Position numbers and translations under genes: made by a program. Of a DNA stretch of 14,834 bases, positions 1 to 5,764 are shown piece after piece. A model generated the notes under the pieces. It searched no databases. It was given only the letters and a program-made list of their open reading frames with translations, and was not told where the DNA came from. Source of the DNA: Bryobacterales bacterium (GTDB lineage Bacteria > Acidobacteriota > Terriglobia > Bryobacterales > Bryobacteraceae). Every line of letters begins with the position of its first letter. The first letter of the stretch is position 1. The stretch is from NCBI GenBank assembly GCA_003164075.1, contig PLRZ01000232.1, forward strand, positions 1 to 14,834. The letters are read 5' to 3'.

Positions 1-422
1 GCAAGGGCGACATGCTGTTCCTGCCCCCGGGGTCGTCGCGGCTGACGCGCGTACACGGCGCTTTTGTCACCGAGACGGAGATTGTCCGGGTGGTGGATTT
101 CTGGAAGCAGCAGGCCACGCCGGAGTACGACCAGTCCTTCCTGGTCGCTCCGCCGGCCGACGAAGACGAAGCGGCGGCCGAAGAAACGGCCAGCGCGGAT
201 CAGGATCCCATGTACGAAGAGGCGATTCGCCTGGTCTTACAGATGGGGAAGGCCTCCACGTCCACGCTCCAGCGCCATTTGCGGCTAGGCTACGGCCGCG
301 CGGCGCGCATCCTCGATATGATGCAGCGCGATGGCATCATCGGGCCGCCGGACGGCAGTAAGCCGCGTGAAGTACTGAAGCGTCCCGATTGGCTGAAGGA
401 AGTAGAGAATCAGGTACGTTGA
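1..422 (+). CDS. ftsK: DNA translocase FtsK, C-terminal part
   Basis: This is the 3' end of a gene that starts before the window; the reading frame is open from base 3. FtsK is the membrane-anchored, ATP-driven DNA pump that clears chromosome ends through the division septum and activates XerCD at dif. The visible part begins with the end of the motor domain (MLFLPPGSSRLTRVHGAFV, a nearly invariant stretch), followed by an acidic linker rich in Glu and Ala. It ends with the gamma winged-helix domain (about the last 65 residues: YEEAIRLVLQMGKASTSTLQ, then LGYGRAARILDMMQRDGIIG), which reads the KOPS sequences that orient translocation. The C-terminus is complete, ending in TGA at 420-422. The next gene, a permease, converges on it. 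Confidence 0.95.
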   Translation, partial: KGDMLFLPPGSSRLTRVHGAFVTETEIVRVVDFWKQQATPEYDQSFLVAPPADEDEAAAEETASADQDPMYEEAIRLVLQMGKASTSTLQRHLRLGYGRAARILDMMQRDGIIGPPDGSKPREVLKRPDWLKEVENQVR

Positions 423-454
423 CAGCTCGGAAAGGGCACTTAGCCACCTTCTTA

Positions 455-478
455 CCGAGCCGCGACCGCGAGGGAGCG
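455..478 (+). repeat. Dispersed GC-rich repeat, single copy
   Basis: The 24 bases here (ccgagccgcgaccgcgaggg and four more) differ at one position from the core of the inverted pair found at 14556-14586 and 14677-14707. It sits between the convergent ends of ftsK and the permease gene, the only non-coding space there (423-511). A short GCTCGG (424-429) just after the ftsK stop is complementary to CCGAGC at 455-460, so a weak stem is possible. I read it as one member of a genome-wide intergenic repeat family. A terminator role is possible but there is no T-run. Confidence 0.7.
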
Positions 479-511
479 GGTTCGCCACGAGCTACCCCCT
501 TCCACTCCCCC

Positions 512-1828
512 CTACGCCCCGCGTGAAAGATACACAAATCGCACAATAAAGACCGCCGTCAGCACATACACCACCCAACTTACTTCGCGGTATTTCCCGC
601 GCAGCACCTTCATGAGCGTGTACGCCGTGAAACCGAAGGCCAGCCCGTTGGCGATACTGAACGTCAGCGGAATAGTCATCATCGTCAGGAACGCGGGGAC
701 CGCCACTTCAGGGTCGCTCCATTTCACTTCCGCCACTACCGACATCATGAGGCTGCCCACCACAATCAGCGCCGGCGCGGTGGCCGCCGAGGGGATCGCG
801 CCCACCACCGGCGCCACGAATAGCGCTACCGCAAACAGCGCGCCGGTAACTATCGCCGTGACGCCCGTGCGGCCTCCGGCGGCCACTCCCGCGGCGCTTT
901 CGATATAGCTCACCACCGTCGAGGTGCCGGTCAGCGAACCCACCACCGTGGCCGTCGCGTCGCACAGCAAAATGCGGTCGACGCGCGGAATCCGGTGCGC
1001 CTGGTCGAACAAGCCGGCCTTCTTGCCCACCGCCAGCAGGGTGCCGATGTTATCGAACATATCGATAAAAAGGAACACGAAGACGATCTCCAGAAAACCG
1101 ATCCGCAGCGTGGCGGCGATATCCAGCTTGAATGCCGTGGCGGAAAGGTCGCCCAAGCTATAAGTCTGCGGCGACCACTTAGCCACTCCTGTAAGCAGGC
1201 CCACAACCGTGGTCGCCAGAATGCCGATCAGCATGGCCGCGCGCACCCTCCAGGCCAGCAGCGCGGAGATCAGCAATAGTCCGAAAATTGCCAGCGCGGT
1301 GCTCTTATCGCCGAGATTGCCCAGCGTGACAAGAGTGGCCGAGTTGGGCACGACGATGCCCGAATTTCGAAATCCGATGAAGGCGATGAAAAGGCCCACT
1401 CCCGCGGCCACGGCGGAGTGCAGTTCGTGCGGGATGGCCGAAACGATGACCTGCCGCACACCCAGCAGCGTCAGCAGGAAGAACGCCACGCCCGAAAGAA
1501 ACACCGCGCCCAGCGCCGCCTGCCACGGAATTCCCATGCCCTTCACCACCGAGTAGGTGAAGTAGGCGTTCAACCCCATGCCGGGCGCCAGCGCGATGGG
1601 GTAGCGCGCGAACCCTCCCATGAGGAAACTGCCCACCGCGGCCGACAGGCACGTCGCCGCCGTCACCGCCGCCAACGGCATGCCTGTCTCATGCAGAATG
1701 GCCGGGTTGACGAAGACGATGTACGCCATGGTCATGAACGTGGTGCAGCCGGCCAGAATCTCGGTGCGCCAGTTGGCGGAGAGCCGGGCAAACTCGAAGT
1801 AGCGTTCCAAGCGTAGGCGCAGGGACAT
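512..1828 (-). CDS. NCS2 family purine permease (AzgA/PbuG-like)
   Basis: A 438-residue, strongly hydrophobic inner-membrane protein with about 12-14 predicted membrane segments, the usual size for the AzgA-like branch of NCS2 transporters, which import hypoxanthine, guanine or adenine with protons. Family signatures are visible in order: the start-proximal TEILAGCTTFMTMAYIVFVN (residues 23-42), APGMGLNAYF (81-90), FLFIDMFDNIGT (252-263) with its conserved acidic residues, and GTSTVVSYIESAAG (301-314). The specific purine cannot be told from sequence. The ATG at 1828 matches the family start. There is no Shine-Dalgarno sequence, and a TACAAT box ends eight bases before the ATG, suggesting a leaderless transcript. 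The first ~115 bp occur again at 11783-11898 right after the amidase gene, which is probably the original position. Confidence 0.93.
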   Translation of the reverse strand: MSLRLRLERYFEFARLSANWRTEILAGCTTFMTMAYIVFVNPAILHETGMPLAAVTAATCLSAAVGSFLMGGFARYPIALAPGMGLNAYFTYSVVKGMGIPWQAALGAVFLSGVAFFLLTLLGVRQVIVSAIPHELHSAVAAGVGLFIAFIGFRNSGIVVPNSATLVTLGNLGDKSTALAIFGLLLISALLAWRVRAAMLIGILATTVVGLLTGVAKWSPQTYSLGDLSATAFKLDIAATLRIGFLEIVFVFLFIDMFDNIGTLLAVGKKAGLFDQAHRIPRVDRILLCDATATVVGSLTGTSTVVSYIESAAGVAAGGRTGVTAIVTGALFAVALFVAPVVGAIPSAATAPALIVVGSLMMSVVAEVKWSDPEVAVPAFLTMMTIPLTFSIANGLAFGFTAYTLMKVLRGKYREVSWVVYVLTAVFIVRFVYLSRGA

Positions 1829-1845
1829 GGCTTTATATTGTACGG
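1719..1845 (-). repeat. Direct repeat, left copy (start of permease gene)
   Basis: These 127 bases cover the first ~37 codons of the permease gene and ~17 bases upstream. They match 11783-11916 in the same orientation with 10 substitutions, one 6-base insertion (a duplicated ggtcat) and one single-base insertion, by hand alignment. The left copy belongs to an intact gene, the right copy to a dead fragment. The two enclose about 10 kb of accessory DNA. Confidence 0.93.
1837..1842 (-). promoter_or_regulatory. Possible -10 box of the permease gene
   Basis: On the minus strand TACAAT ends eight bases before the permease ATG, so a transcript would begin at or next to the start codon. No convincing -35 box is seen at the usual spacing. 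The same TACAATATAA string is present in the right repeat copy, where it overlaps the amidase stop codon (TAA within it). It may therefore be only the conserved tail of the amidase gene that now happens to serve as a promoter. Confidence 0.35.
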
Positions 1846-2076
1846 TTTTGCAGGAACCTCGTGTTTGCGGCCATCTCGCGGCAATCCGAAAATGGACTTT
1901 CGCGTTTCCAGCCGCTTCTCTTCGTGCCTTCTGTCTCTTCGAACTTCAGAAACTCGAGCCGAAACCCGTTCCCTGGTCCAGGGTGAATCGACCTGCCCGC
2001 ACATTCGTGCAGTCTCACCTCCGGCCCGCTGCCTTCTCTTCGCTCTCCGGTGCTTCATTGTGAATTCGTTCCGCAG

Positions 2077-2565
2077 TTACTTCCGATCAACGAACCCATT
2101 GCCGGGCGCGACCACCCAGGCGTCCGTGGCAGGGCGCTTCAGGTCTTTGCCGAAGTACTCGAAGACGGTGGGATTGTTGGGGAAGACGGCGGCGAAGTTA
2201 TTGAAGGTCTCGTAGACGCCGGTGACGATGCTGGCCGTGGCTACGTAATGGCCGAGGATGCCTCGATCGATCACGTTCGAAAGGAACGGGGCTTGGGGGA
2301 TGAGTTCGTGGAGGAGGTGGGGGATGTTTTCCTCGCCATCGGGCGCGAAGGTTTCGTCGTCGCGCGCGCCGCCTCCGAACGTGACTACCACGGCTTTGCG
2401 ATTCTTTGGGGCCGCGTTCGCGAGCAGGGTTGCGGGACCGAAGAGGGCTGCGGCCGCGCCTGCGCCGGCGGCGGCGCGGAGGAAGTTGCGGCGGCTCAGG
2501 GAAATCGCCGGTGAGATTTGGCGGGGGTGCGGCGTCTTAGGTTGGCGAGGCGCATATACTGCCAA
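2077..2565 (-). pseudogene. Tat-exported protein, truncated at the C-terminus
   Basis: The 162-residue frame carries a twin-arginine signal (SLSRRNFLRAAAGAGAAAAL, residues 22-41), predicting folded export by the Tat system. After the signal comes KAVVVTFGGGARDDETFAPD, then NIPHLLHELIPQAPF and GILGHYVATASIVTGVYETF. This resembles alkaline-phosphatase/sulfatase-like exported proteins of Acidobacteriota, in which the full protein is, as I recall, several hundred residues. The match appears to stop at about GNGF, with a stop codon four residues later, so most of the protein is missing and no activity is expected. The frame opens only with TTG at 2565; no ATG precedes the signal peptide. The family name is a recollection and uncertain; the Tat motif is clear. 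Confidence 0.6.
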
Positions 2566-2622
2566 AACGCTCCGAGCTTTATGATACCGCGAATGGCGGG
2601 ATGTGCAAATTCGGGTGTTTTT

Positions 2623-3252
2623 TCAGAGGACGAGATCCCTGTCGGGGCTTACGACACGGGGAGAAGGCGAGGACTGGGACTCCGTGGGGTTTTGGGGGTC
2701 GGCTTTGGGAACGAAGCCATTTGCGGGGGTAACCGGTCGATTCCGCGGAGGGGCTGGCCGCGCCGATTGGGGCGCGGGCTCGGGGTCGGGAAGCGGGCGG
2801 TTTTCGGCCTGGAGGTGCTGGAGTTCCTGGAGGGCGTTGCGGTAGTTGCGCTGGGCGGTGTCGATGCGCCGCTGGAGGCGGGTGAAATACTCGGCGTTAT
2901 CCCGGAGAGCCTTGGCGAGTTCGATCTCCGGTTCGGGCTTCAAGGCGAATTGGGCGCCCTGCTCCCAGAGTTGGGCTTCGACGACACGGAAACGGCGGAG
3001 GAGCCATTCGGCGTCGATGAGGGTGTCGACGAGCATGCGCTGCTCGGGGGCGGTGGGGTGGTAGCGGTCGTAATATTCGGTTTTGAGGGTTTCGAGGTTG
3101 GCGGCTTTTTCGCCGCGGATGATTTGGGATTTGGCGTCGATGCCGGATTTCAGGGCGTTCATGGAAGAGGCGGCTTTGCCCTCGGGGGAGCGCGGGCCGG
3201 TGGACTTCTGAGCGTTGAGGCGGTTGGCCTCGGTCTGTTTTTGGGATGCCAT
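2623..3252 (-). CDS. MASQKQ-type protein of unknown function, module A
   Basis: A 209-residue soluble protein with no signal peptide. The N-terminus (MASQKQTEANRLNAQKSTGP, then SPEGKAASSMNALKSGI) is a conserved, lysine- and asparagine-rich block I know from many unannotated proteins of Acidobacteriota and Planctomycetes-like genomes; its function is not known to me. The middle (about residues 50-145) is charged and probably helical, rich in Glu, Arg and Gln, with EQRMLVDTLIDAEWLLRRF and LQRRIDTAQRNYRNALQELQ, suggesting coiled coil. The last 50 residues are proline-rich and look disordered. A second copy truncated after the conserved block lies at 4492-4695. Upstream are relics of a BrnT/BrnA pair, part of the same duplicated module. 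Confidence 0.8.
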   Translation of the reverse strand: MASQKQTEANRLNAQKSTGPRSPEGKAASSMNALKSGIDAKSQIIRGEKAANLETLKTEYYDRYHPTAPEQRMLVDTLIDAEWLLRRFRVVEAQLWEQGAQFALKPEPEIELAKALRDNAEYFTRLQRRIDTAQRNYRNALQELQHLQAENRPLPDPEPAPQSARPAPPRNRPVTPANGFVPKADPQNPTESQSSPSPRVVSPDRDLVL

Positions 3253-3317
3253 AACATCGGAGGATAGCTTGGAGACAAGCGGGGCTGGCGGGGATGGGCT
3301 GTAAGTGGATGAAAGGG

Positions 3318-3473
3318 CTAGGTTGGAGTGGGCAAAAATAGTTGTGAACGGGCTTCAGCGGCTGCGGGCGTTGGTCTGCATTTCGCGGCGCAGGACCTCG
3401 TTCCTGTCTGGTAAAGGCACTTGGCTGGGACTCGCCTTTCTTGCCAAGACGATGCGGATTTCTTCTTCGCCAT
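3318..3473 (-). pseudogene. brnA antitoxin, internally deleted copy A
   Basis: The frame starts MAKKKSASSWQERRVPAK, one residue different from the intact antitoxin at 4815-5147, then jumps to CLYQTG and a frameshifted tail. The bases after the jump (taccagacaggaacgaggtc) correspond to the region encoding YQTHMNEVLRREM in the intact gene, so about 240 bases are gone and the frame is lost. The whole ribbon-helix-helix domain is therefore destroyed. Confidence 0.82.
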
Positions 3474-3550
3474 GGGGTTGCTCGCTTGTGCGGTCGCGGT
3501 CGAAGGCCAGAGCGGCGGGCGGGGGTTCTCTTTCTCATTCCAAGTGAAAC
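3474..3550 (-). pseudogene. brnT toxin remnant, copy A
   Basis: Short islands resembling copy B brnT remain: on the minus strand a piece that reads TWNEKEN (compare VWDEKKN) and one whose bases read AALAFD in another frame (compare AALVFDD). The rest is deleted. It cannot encode a toxin. Confidence 0.45.
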
Positions 3551-3877
3551 GCGTTTGGTCGGCAGCCCGCTGTTCGTTTTCGCCGCGCCCGTTCGCTTGT
3601 TCTATGAATCCGGCATTGGCTGGCGCCCGGTCGTGAGGCGGATTCATCGTCAATCCGCAGAAACTGCCGGCGGCCAAGAAGTAAGGCTAGCGGGGCTGGC
3701 GGCTCACTCGGCGCGCCATGCATCGCCGGCAGCGGCATCGCGTTGTGTTGGGATTATGCCGTTTCCAGAAGACACCGCCGGAGTAAGTGGTCCGCTTCAC
3801 GGCATTCCGGCGTGCCCGTTCGGACTTCAGCACGCCATCGGGTATTGTGGCAGGGTCGATATCCGCAGTCCATGCCT
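3551..3877. other. Non-coding stretch without recognisable genes
   Basis: These 327 bases lie between the brnT relic and the intact brnA. No frame on either strand gives a recognisable protein. On the plus strand there is a tiny frame ending FIVNPQKLPAAKK (about 3643-3684) that looks like the end of some exported protein, but a stop codon lies three codons before it. I see no terminator or RNA gene. Confidence 0.5.
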
Positions 3878-4189
3878 TCACGCCAGCACTTCGGCAATTT
3901 CGATTTCCTTGCGGAGTAACTGGCTCACCAGGTCGCTGAGCGAAACGCCTTTGCGTACGGCGATTGCCGAGAGGCGGATTTGGAGTTCCCGGTCGAGATA
4001 GACAGGAACAGCGCGAGACACATTTGACAGTCCGCGGACCGCGCCAGGCGGAATCTCGCGGATTTCCGGTATATCGGAAAAATCGATACCTTCATCTCCC
4101 GCCGCTTGCAGGCCGGCGAGAATCTCCGCCCGCTGACTTTCAGAAGGCGGCTTTCCCAGGAGTTCCTCTTTAGAGAATTGCTTCAGCAT
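3878..4189 (-). CDS. brnA: BrnA-type antitoxin
   Basis: A 103-residue protein that would neutralise the BrnT ribonuclease encoded just upstream and repress their shared promoter. The C-terminal half (VPVYLDRELQIRLSAIAVRK, then GVSLSDLVSQLLRKEIEIAE) has the ribbon-helix-helix pattern of BrnA-like antitoxins, with the strand that binds DNA followed by two helices. The N-terminal half (DFSDIPEIREIPPGA) is the typical toxin-contacting segment. I chose the ATG at 4189 because AAGGAG lies at the right distance before it; the frame could be extended to 4264, but that part is out-of-frame brnT. It overlaps the 3' end of brnT by 20 bases, implying coupled translation. Not closely related to the other BrnA copies in the window. 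Confidence 0.85.
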   Translation of the reverse strand: MLKQFSKEELLGKPPSESQRAEILAGLQAAGDEGIDFSDIPEIREIPPGAVRGLSNVSRAVPVYLDRELQIRLSAIAVRKGVSLSDLVSQLLRKEIEIAEVLA

Positions 4190-4460
4190 AAAGCTCCTTT
4201 TCTTGATTGGTAGCGCGCCTGGCGGATACGATTCGCACGATCTGCACTCCGCCCTGCTCGTCATAGGTGTGTACCACGGTCAGAAACAGTAAAGAATTTT
4301 GCACGGGGCCGATAGCGTGCCAGCGTATTTCGCCTGCCTCGACCCGTTCCGGGAAGATCAGGCAATTCGGGTCGTCGAAGATGAGGGAGGCGGTATCGAA
4401 CGAGTACCCGTGTTTTCGGCGGTTGCTTTCGTTTTTCCGGTCGTCCCATTCGAATTTCAC
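4170..4460 (-). CDS. brnT: BrnT-type ribonuclease toxin
   Basis: A 96-residue protein that matches the BrnT family along its whole length. BrnT toxins are RelE-like ribonucleases that cut RNA and stop translation until bound by BrnA. Seen here: FEWDDRKNESNRRKHG (residues 3-18, with the conserved Lys-His-Gly), FDDPNCLIFPERV, IRWHAIGPV, LTVVHTY and the terminal IVRIVSARRAT, the usual order of conserved blocks. The start is GTG at 4460. The antitoxin follows with a 20-base overlap, toxin first, as is standard for this family. No damage is visible, so this appears to be the only intact BrnT in the window. Confidence 0.9.
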   Translation of the reverse strand: MKFEWDDRKNESNRRKHGYSFDTASLIFDDPNCLIFPERVEAGEIRWHAIGPVQNSLLFLTVVHTYDEQGGVQIVRIVSARRATNQEKELYAEAIL

Positions 4461-4491
4461 TAACTCATTTCACCACAGATCCTAGCATCTA

Positions 4492-4695
4492 TCAACAGAC
4501 CGGCGCGGCCTCGGGCCGGTTCCGGTAACGCAGAGCCGAAGCCGCGCGGATGATTTGGGATTTGGCGTCAATGCCGGATTTCAGGGCGTTCATGGAGGAG
4601 GCGGCTTTGCCCTCGGGCCCAGAGGGCGCCCCGCGCGGGCCGGTGGACTTCTGAGCGTTGAGGCGGTTGGCCTCGGTCTGTTTTTGGGATGCCAT
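4492..4695 (-). pseudogene. MASQKQ-type protein, truncated copy B
   Basis: The first ~50 residues are nearly identical to those of the full-length copy at 2623-3252, with an insertion of GAPSG inside the conserved block. After SQIIR the match stops abruptly and 17 unrelated residues lead to a stop. Because the coiled-coil middle and proline-rich tail are missing, it is probably non-functional. The break at 4545 also marks the left end of duplicated module B. Confidence 0.82.
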
Positions 4696-4740
4696 GACAT
4701 CGGAGGATAACTTGGAGACAAGCGGGGACTGGCGGGGATA

Positions 4741-4780
4741 GGCTGTAAGTGGCTGTAAGTGGCTGTAAGTGGCTGGAAGG
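4741..4780 (+). repeat. Tandem repeat of 10 bases, about four units
   Basis: Three perfect units of ggctgtaagt followed by the variant ggctggaagg, in the non-coding part between brnA copy B and the MASQKQ fragment. The equivalent place in copy A (about 3298-3320) has only one unit plus degenerate sequence, so the array grew or shrank after the duplication. It has no spacers and is not a CRISPR array. Confidence 0.9.
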
Positions 4781-4814
4781 GGTTGGATTGGGCAAAAATA
4801 GTTGTGAACGGTGC

Positions 4815-5147
4815 TCAGCGGCTGCTGGCGTTGGTCTGCATTTCGCGGCGCAGGACCTCGTTCATGTGCGTCTGGTACCTTTTCCCCTTGCCGCGAAACC
4901 AGGCGAGCACGTCGGCATCCACGCGGAGGCTCACCAACTGCTTGATTGGCCTGTAGAAACGCCCGACTTGGATGTCCGAGGGCCGTGGATTTCCTTCGGG
5001 AATATCGGAAAGATCGATTTGAGAATCGGGCAGAGCTGCGATGCGCCGTAGTTCCCGTTTCTGCTTGTCACTGATTGGGGTAGTAAAGAGCCCTTTCGCG
5101 GGGACTCGCCTTTCTTGCCGAGATGATGCGGATTTCTTCTTCGCCAT
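4815..5147 (-). CDS. BrnA-type antitoxin, copy B
   Basis: A 110-residue protein with a basic N-terminus (MAKKKSASSRQERRVPAKGL), a central toxin-binding type segment (SQIDLSDIPEGN) and a C-terminal BrnA ribbon-helix-helix (LVSLRVDADVLAWFRGKGKR, then YQTHMNEVLRREMQ). It should bind DNA and a BrnT partner. Its own brnT, immediately upstream and overlapping by 80 bases in another frame, carries a frameshift, so this may be an orphan antitoxin, perhaps kept as a repressor. The start ATG at 5147 is supported by conservation of the same start in the decayed copy A. I see no sign of damage. Confidence 0.85.
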   Translation of the reverse strand: MAKKKSASSRQERRVPAKGLFTTPISDKQKRELRRIAALPDSQIDLSDIPEGNPRPSDIQVGRFYRPIKQLVSLRVDADVLAWFRGKGKRYQTHMNEVLRREMQTNASSR

Positions 5148-5348
5148 GATGTTGCTCGCTTGTGTGGACTACCAAGAGGATCGCGATGCCGCCGGCGGAG
5201 CCGATTGCGTGCCAGCGCTCTTCTTCGTCAACCATACAATCCCGGTACGATGTGACGGATCGTCGAAGACCAGAGCGGCGATTTCAAAGGAAATGCCGTG
5301 TTTTCGCCGATTCGTGCGGTTCTTTTTCTCATCCCAAACGAAGACCAC
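5068..5348 (-). pseudogene. BrnT toxin with a frameshift, copy B
   Basis: The 5' part reads VFVWDEKKNRTNRRKHG and ISFEIAALVFDDPSHR, clearly BrnT. It then runs into a stop at 5169 in the same frame. The next frame, however, reads DCMVDEEERWHAIGS, IAILLVVHT and IRIISARKASPRERALYY, the remaining BrnT blocks in order, up to TGA at 5068. So a net frame change lies between about 5232 and 5255. Compared with the usual spacing a few residues are also missing there. Unless this is a sequencing error the toxin is dead. The 3' end overlaps brnA by 80 bases, so both proteins are written in the same DNA there. The start is probably GTG at 5348. Confidence 0.82.
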
Positions 5349-5423
5349 GTGTATATACAGAATTGTAGCATATCCCGGTTTTGTCACGGGCGGGGCAGGG
5401 GTTCAGGAGTTCATTGAACGCCC

Positions 5424-5459
5424 GACCCCCTGCGCCCAAGGCAACGCAGGGGGTCTTTT
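5424..5459 (+). terminator. Rho-independent terminator-like hairpin
   Basis: GACCCCCTGC (5424-5433) pairs perfectly with GCAGGGGGTC (5446-5455) across a 12-base loop, followed by TTTT (5456-5459) on the plus strand. No plus-strand gene ends here, since the neighbour to the left is on the minus strand. It may be the relic tail of a lost gene or a shield against read-through into the cluster. Confidence 0.6.
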
Positions 5460-5505
5460 CAACCCGTTCCATTTCAACGATATCCATAACCACATCAGTG
5501 AGTTA

Positions 5506-5599
5506 GCCGGAAGCCGTCTTATCACCGAGTATCCTCAAAACGCCCCTATTTTCATCTGGCGTCCCACTAGTTTTCCCACGAGTAAAACCGGCTTCCGGC
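5506..5599. repeat. Inverted repeat of 11 bases around a 72-base centre
   Basis: GCCGGAAGCCG (5506-5516) is the exact reverse complement of CGGCTTCCGGC (5589-5599). The stem can be extended inward with a bulge (tctta against taaaa). It could be the foot of a structured RNA, a small mobile element end or a protein site. Nothing tells these apart by eye. Confidence 0.5.
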
Positions 5600-5764
5600 C
5601 CTATGCTTCCAACACGCTTTGGCCGTGCTTTGGGCCGGGCCGATTGGTCATAATGGGACTTCCGCAATTCGGCCATCAAACCACCGTTTCCGGGACCCGC
5701 GCCCTTTGCTCCGACCAACACATGGACGGGCCTTCTTGTTTTGGGCCTGCTACAGTGAAGCTGT

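Larger units (their letters stand above)
3114..3550 (-). repeat. Duplicated module, copy A
   Basis: From 3114 the sequence closely matches 4545 onward (copy B) through the MASQKQ start, the intergenic part and the first ~20 codons of brnA. Copy A lacks about 240 bases present inside brnA of copy B, and most of brnT. It keeps the MASQKQ gene whole, whereas copy B keeps brnA whole. Confidence 0.88.
4545..5348 (-). repeat. Duplicated module, copy B
   Basis: Contains, in transcription order, a frameshifted brnT, an intact brnA and a truncated MASQKQ gene. It matches copy A (3114-3550) base for base over long stretches on either side of the copy A deletions. An unrelated, intact brnTA pair lies between the two copies. 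Confidence 0.88.
5349..5764. other. Non-coding boundary region with stem-loops
   Basis: This 416-base stretch separates the toxin-antitoxin graveyard from the defence cluster. I find no convincing gene. It does contain three inverted repeats: a small one at 5401-5419 (GTTCA/TGAAC), a strong terminator-like one at 5424-5455 and a longer one at 5506-5599. A minus-strand frame (5503-5721) gives a 72-residue peptide with no family I recognise, and part of it runs through the long inverted repeat. Confidence 0.55.

Noticed and set aside
2050..2514. A 154-codon plus-strand frame
   Set aside because: It is antisense to the Tat-signal gene. The minus strand carries a real twin-arginine signal and conserved blocks.
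2518..3267. A 249-codon plus-strand frame, glycine- and valine-rich
   Set aside because: It is antisense to the MASQKQ gene, whose minus-strand product has a conserved N-terminus repeated in copy B. The plus-strand product has none.
3643..3684. End of a protein reading FIVNPQKLPAAKK on the plus strand
   Set aside because: Only about 15 codons between stops; it resembles a protein tail but is too short to support a call.
4741..4780. CRISPR-like array
   Set aside because: Units are 10 bases, directly adjacent and without spacers; no cas gene is near.
5501..5599. Integron attC site, suggested by GTTAGCC before the inverted repeat
   Set aside because: GTTAGCC does not fit GTTRRRY, there is no matching RYYYAAC on the other side, and no integrase or cassette array is seen.
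5349..5764. A tRNA gene serving as island attachment site
   Set aside because: No cloverleaf or T-loop arrangement could be built, and no repeat of a tRNA end is found at the right edge.
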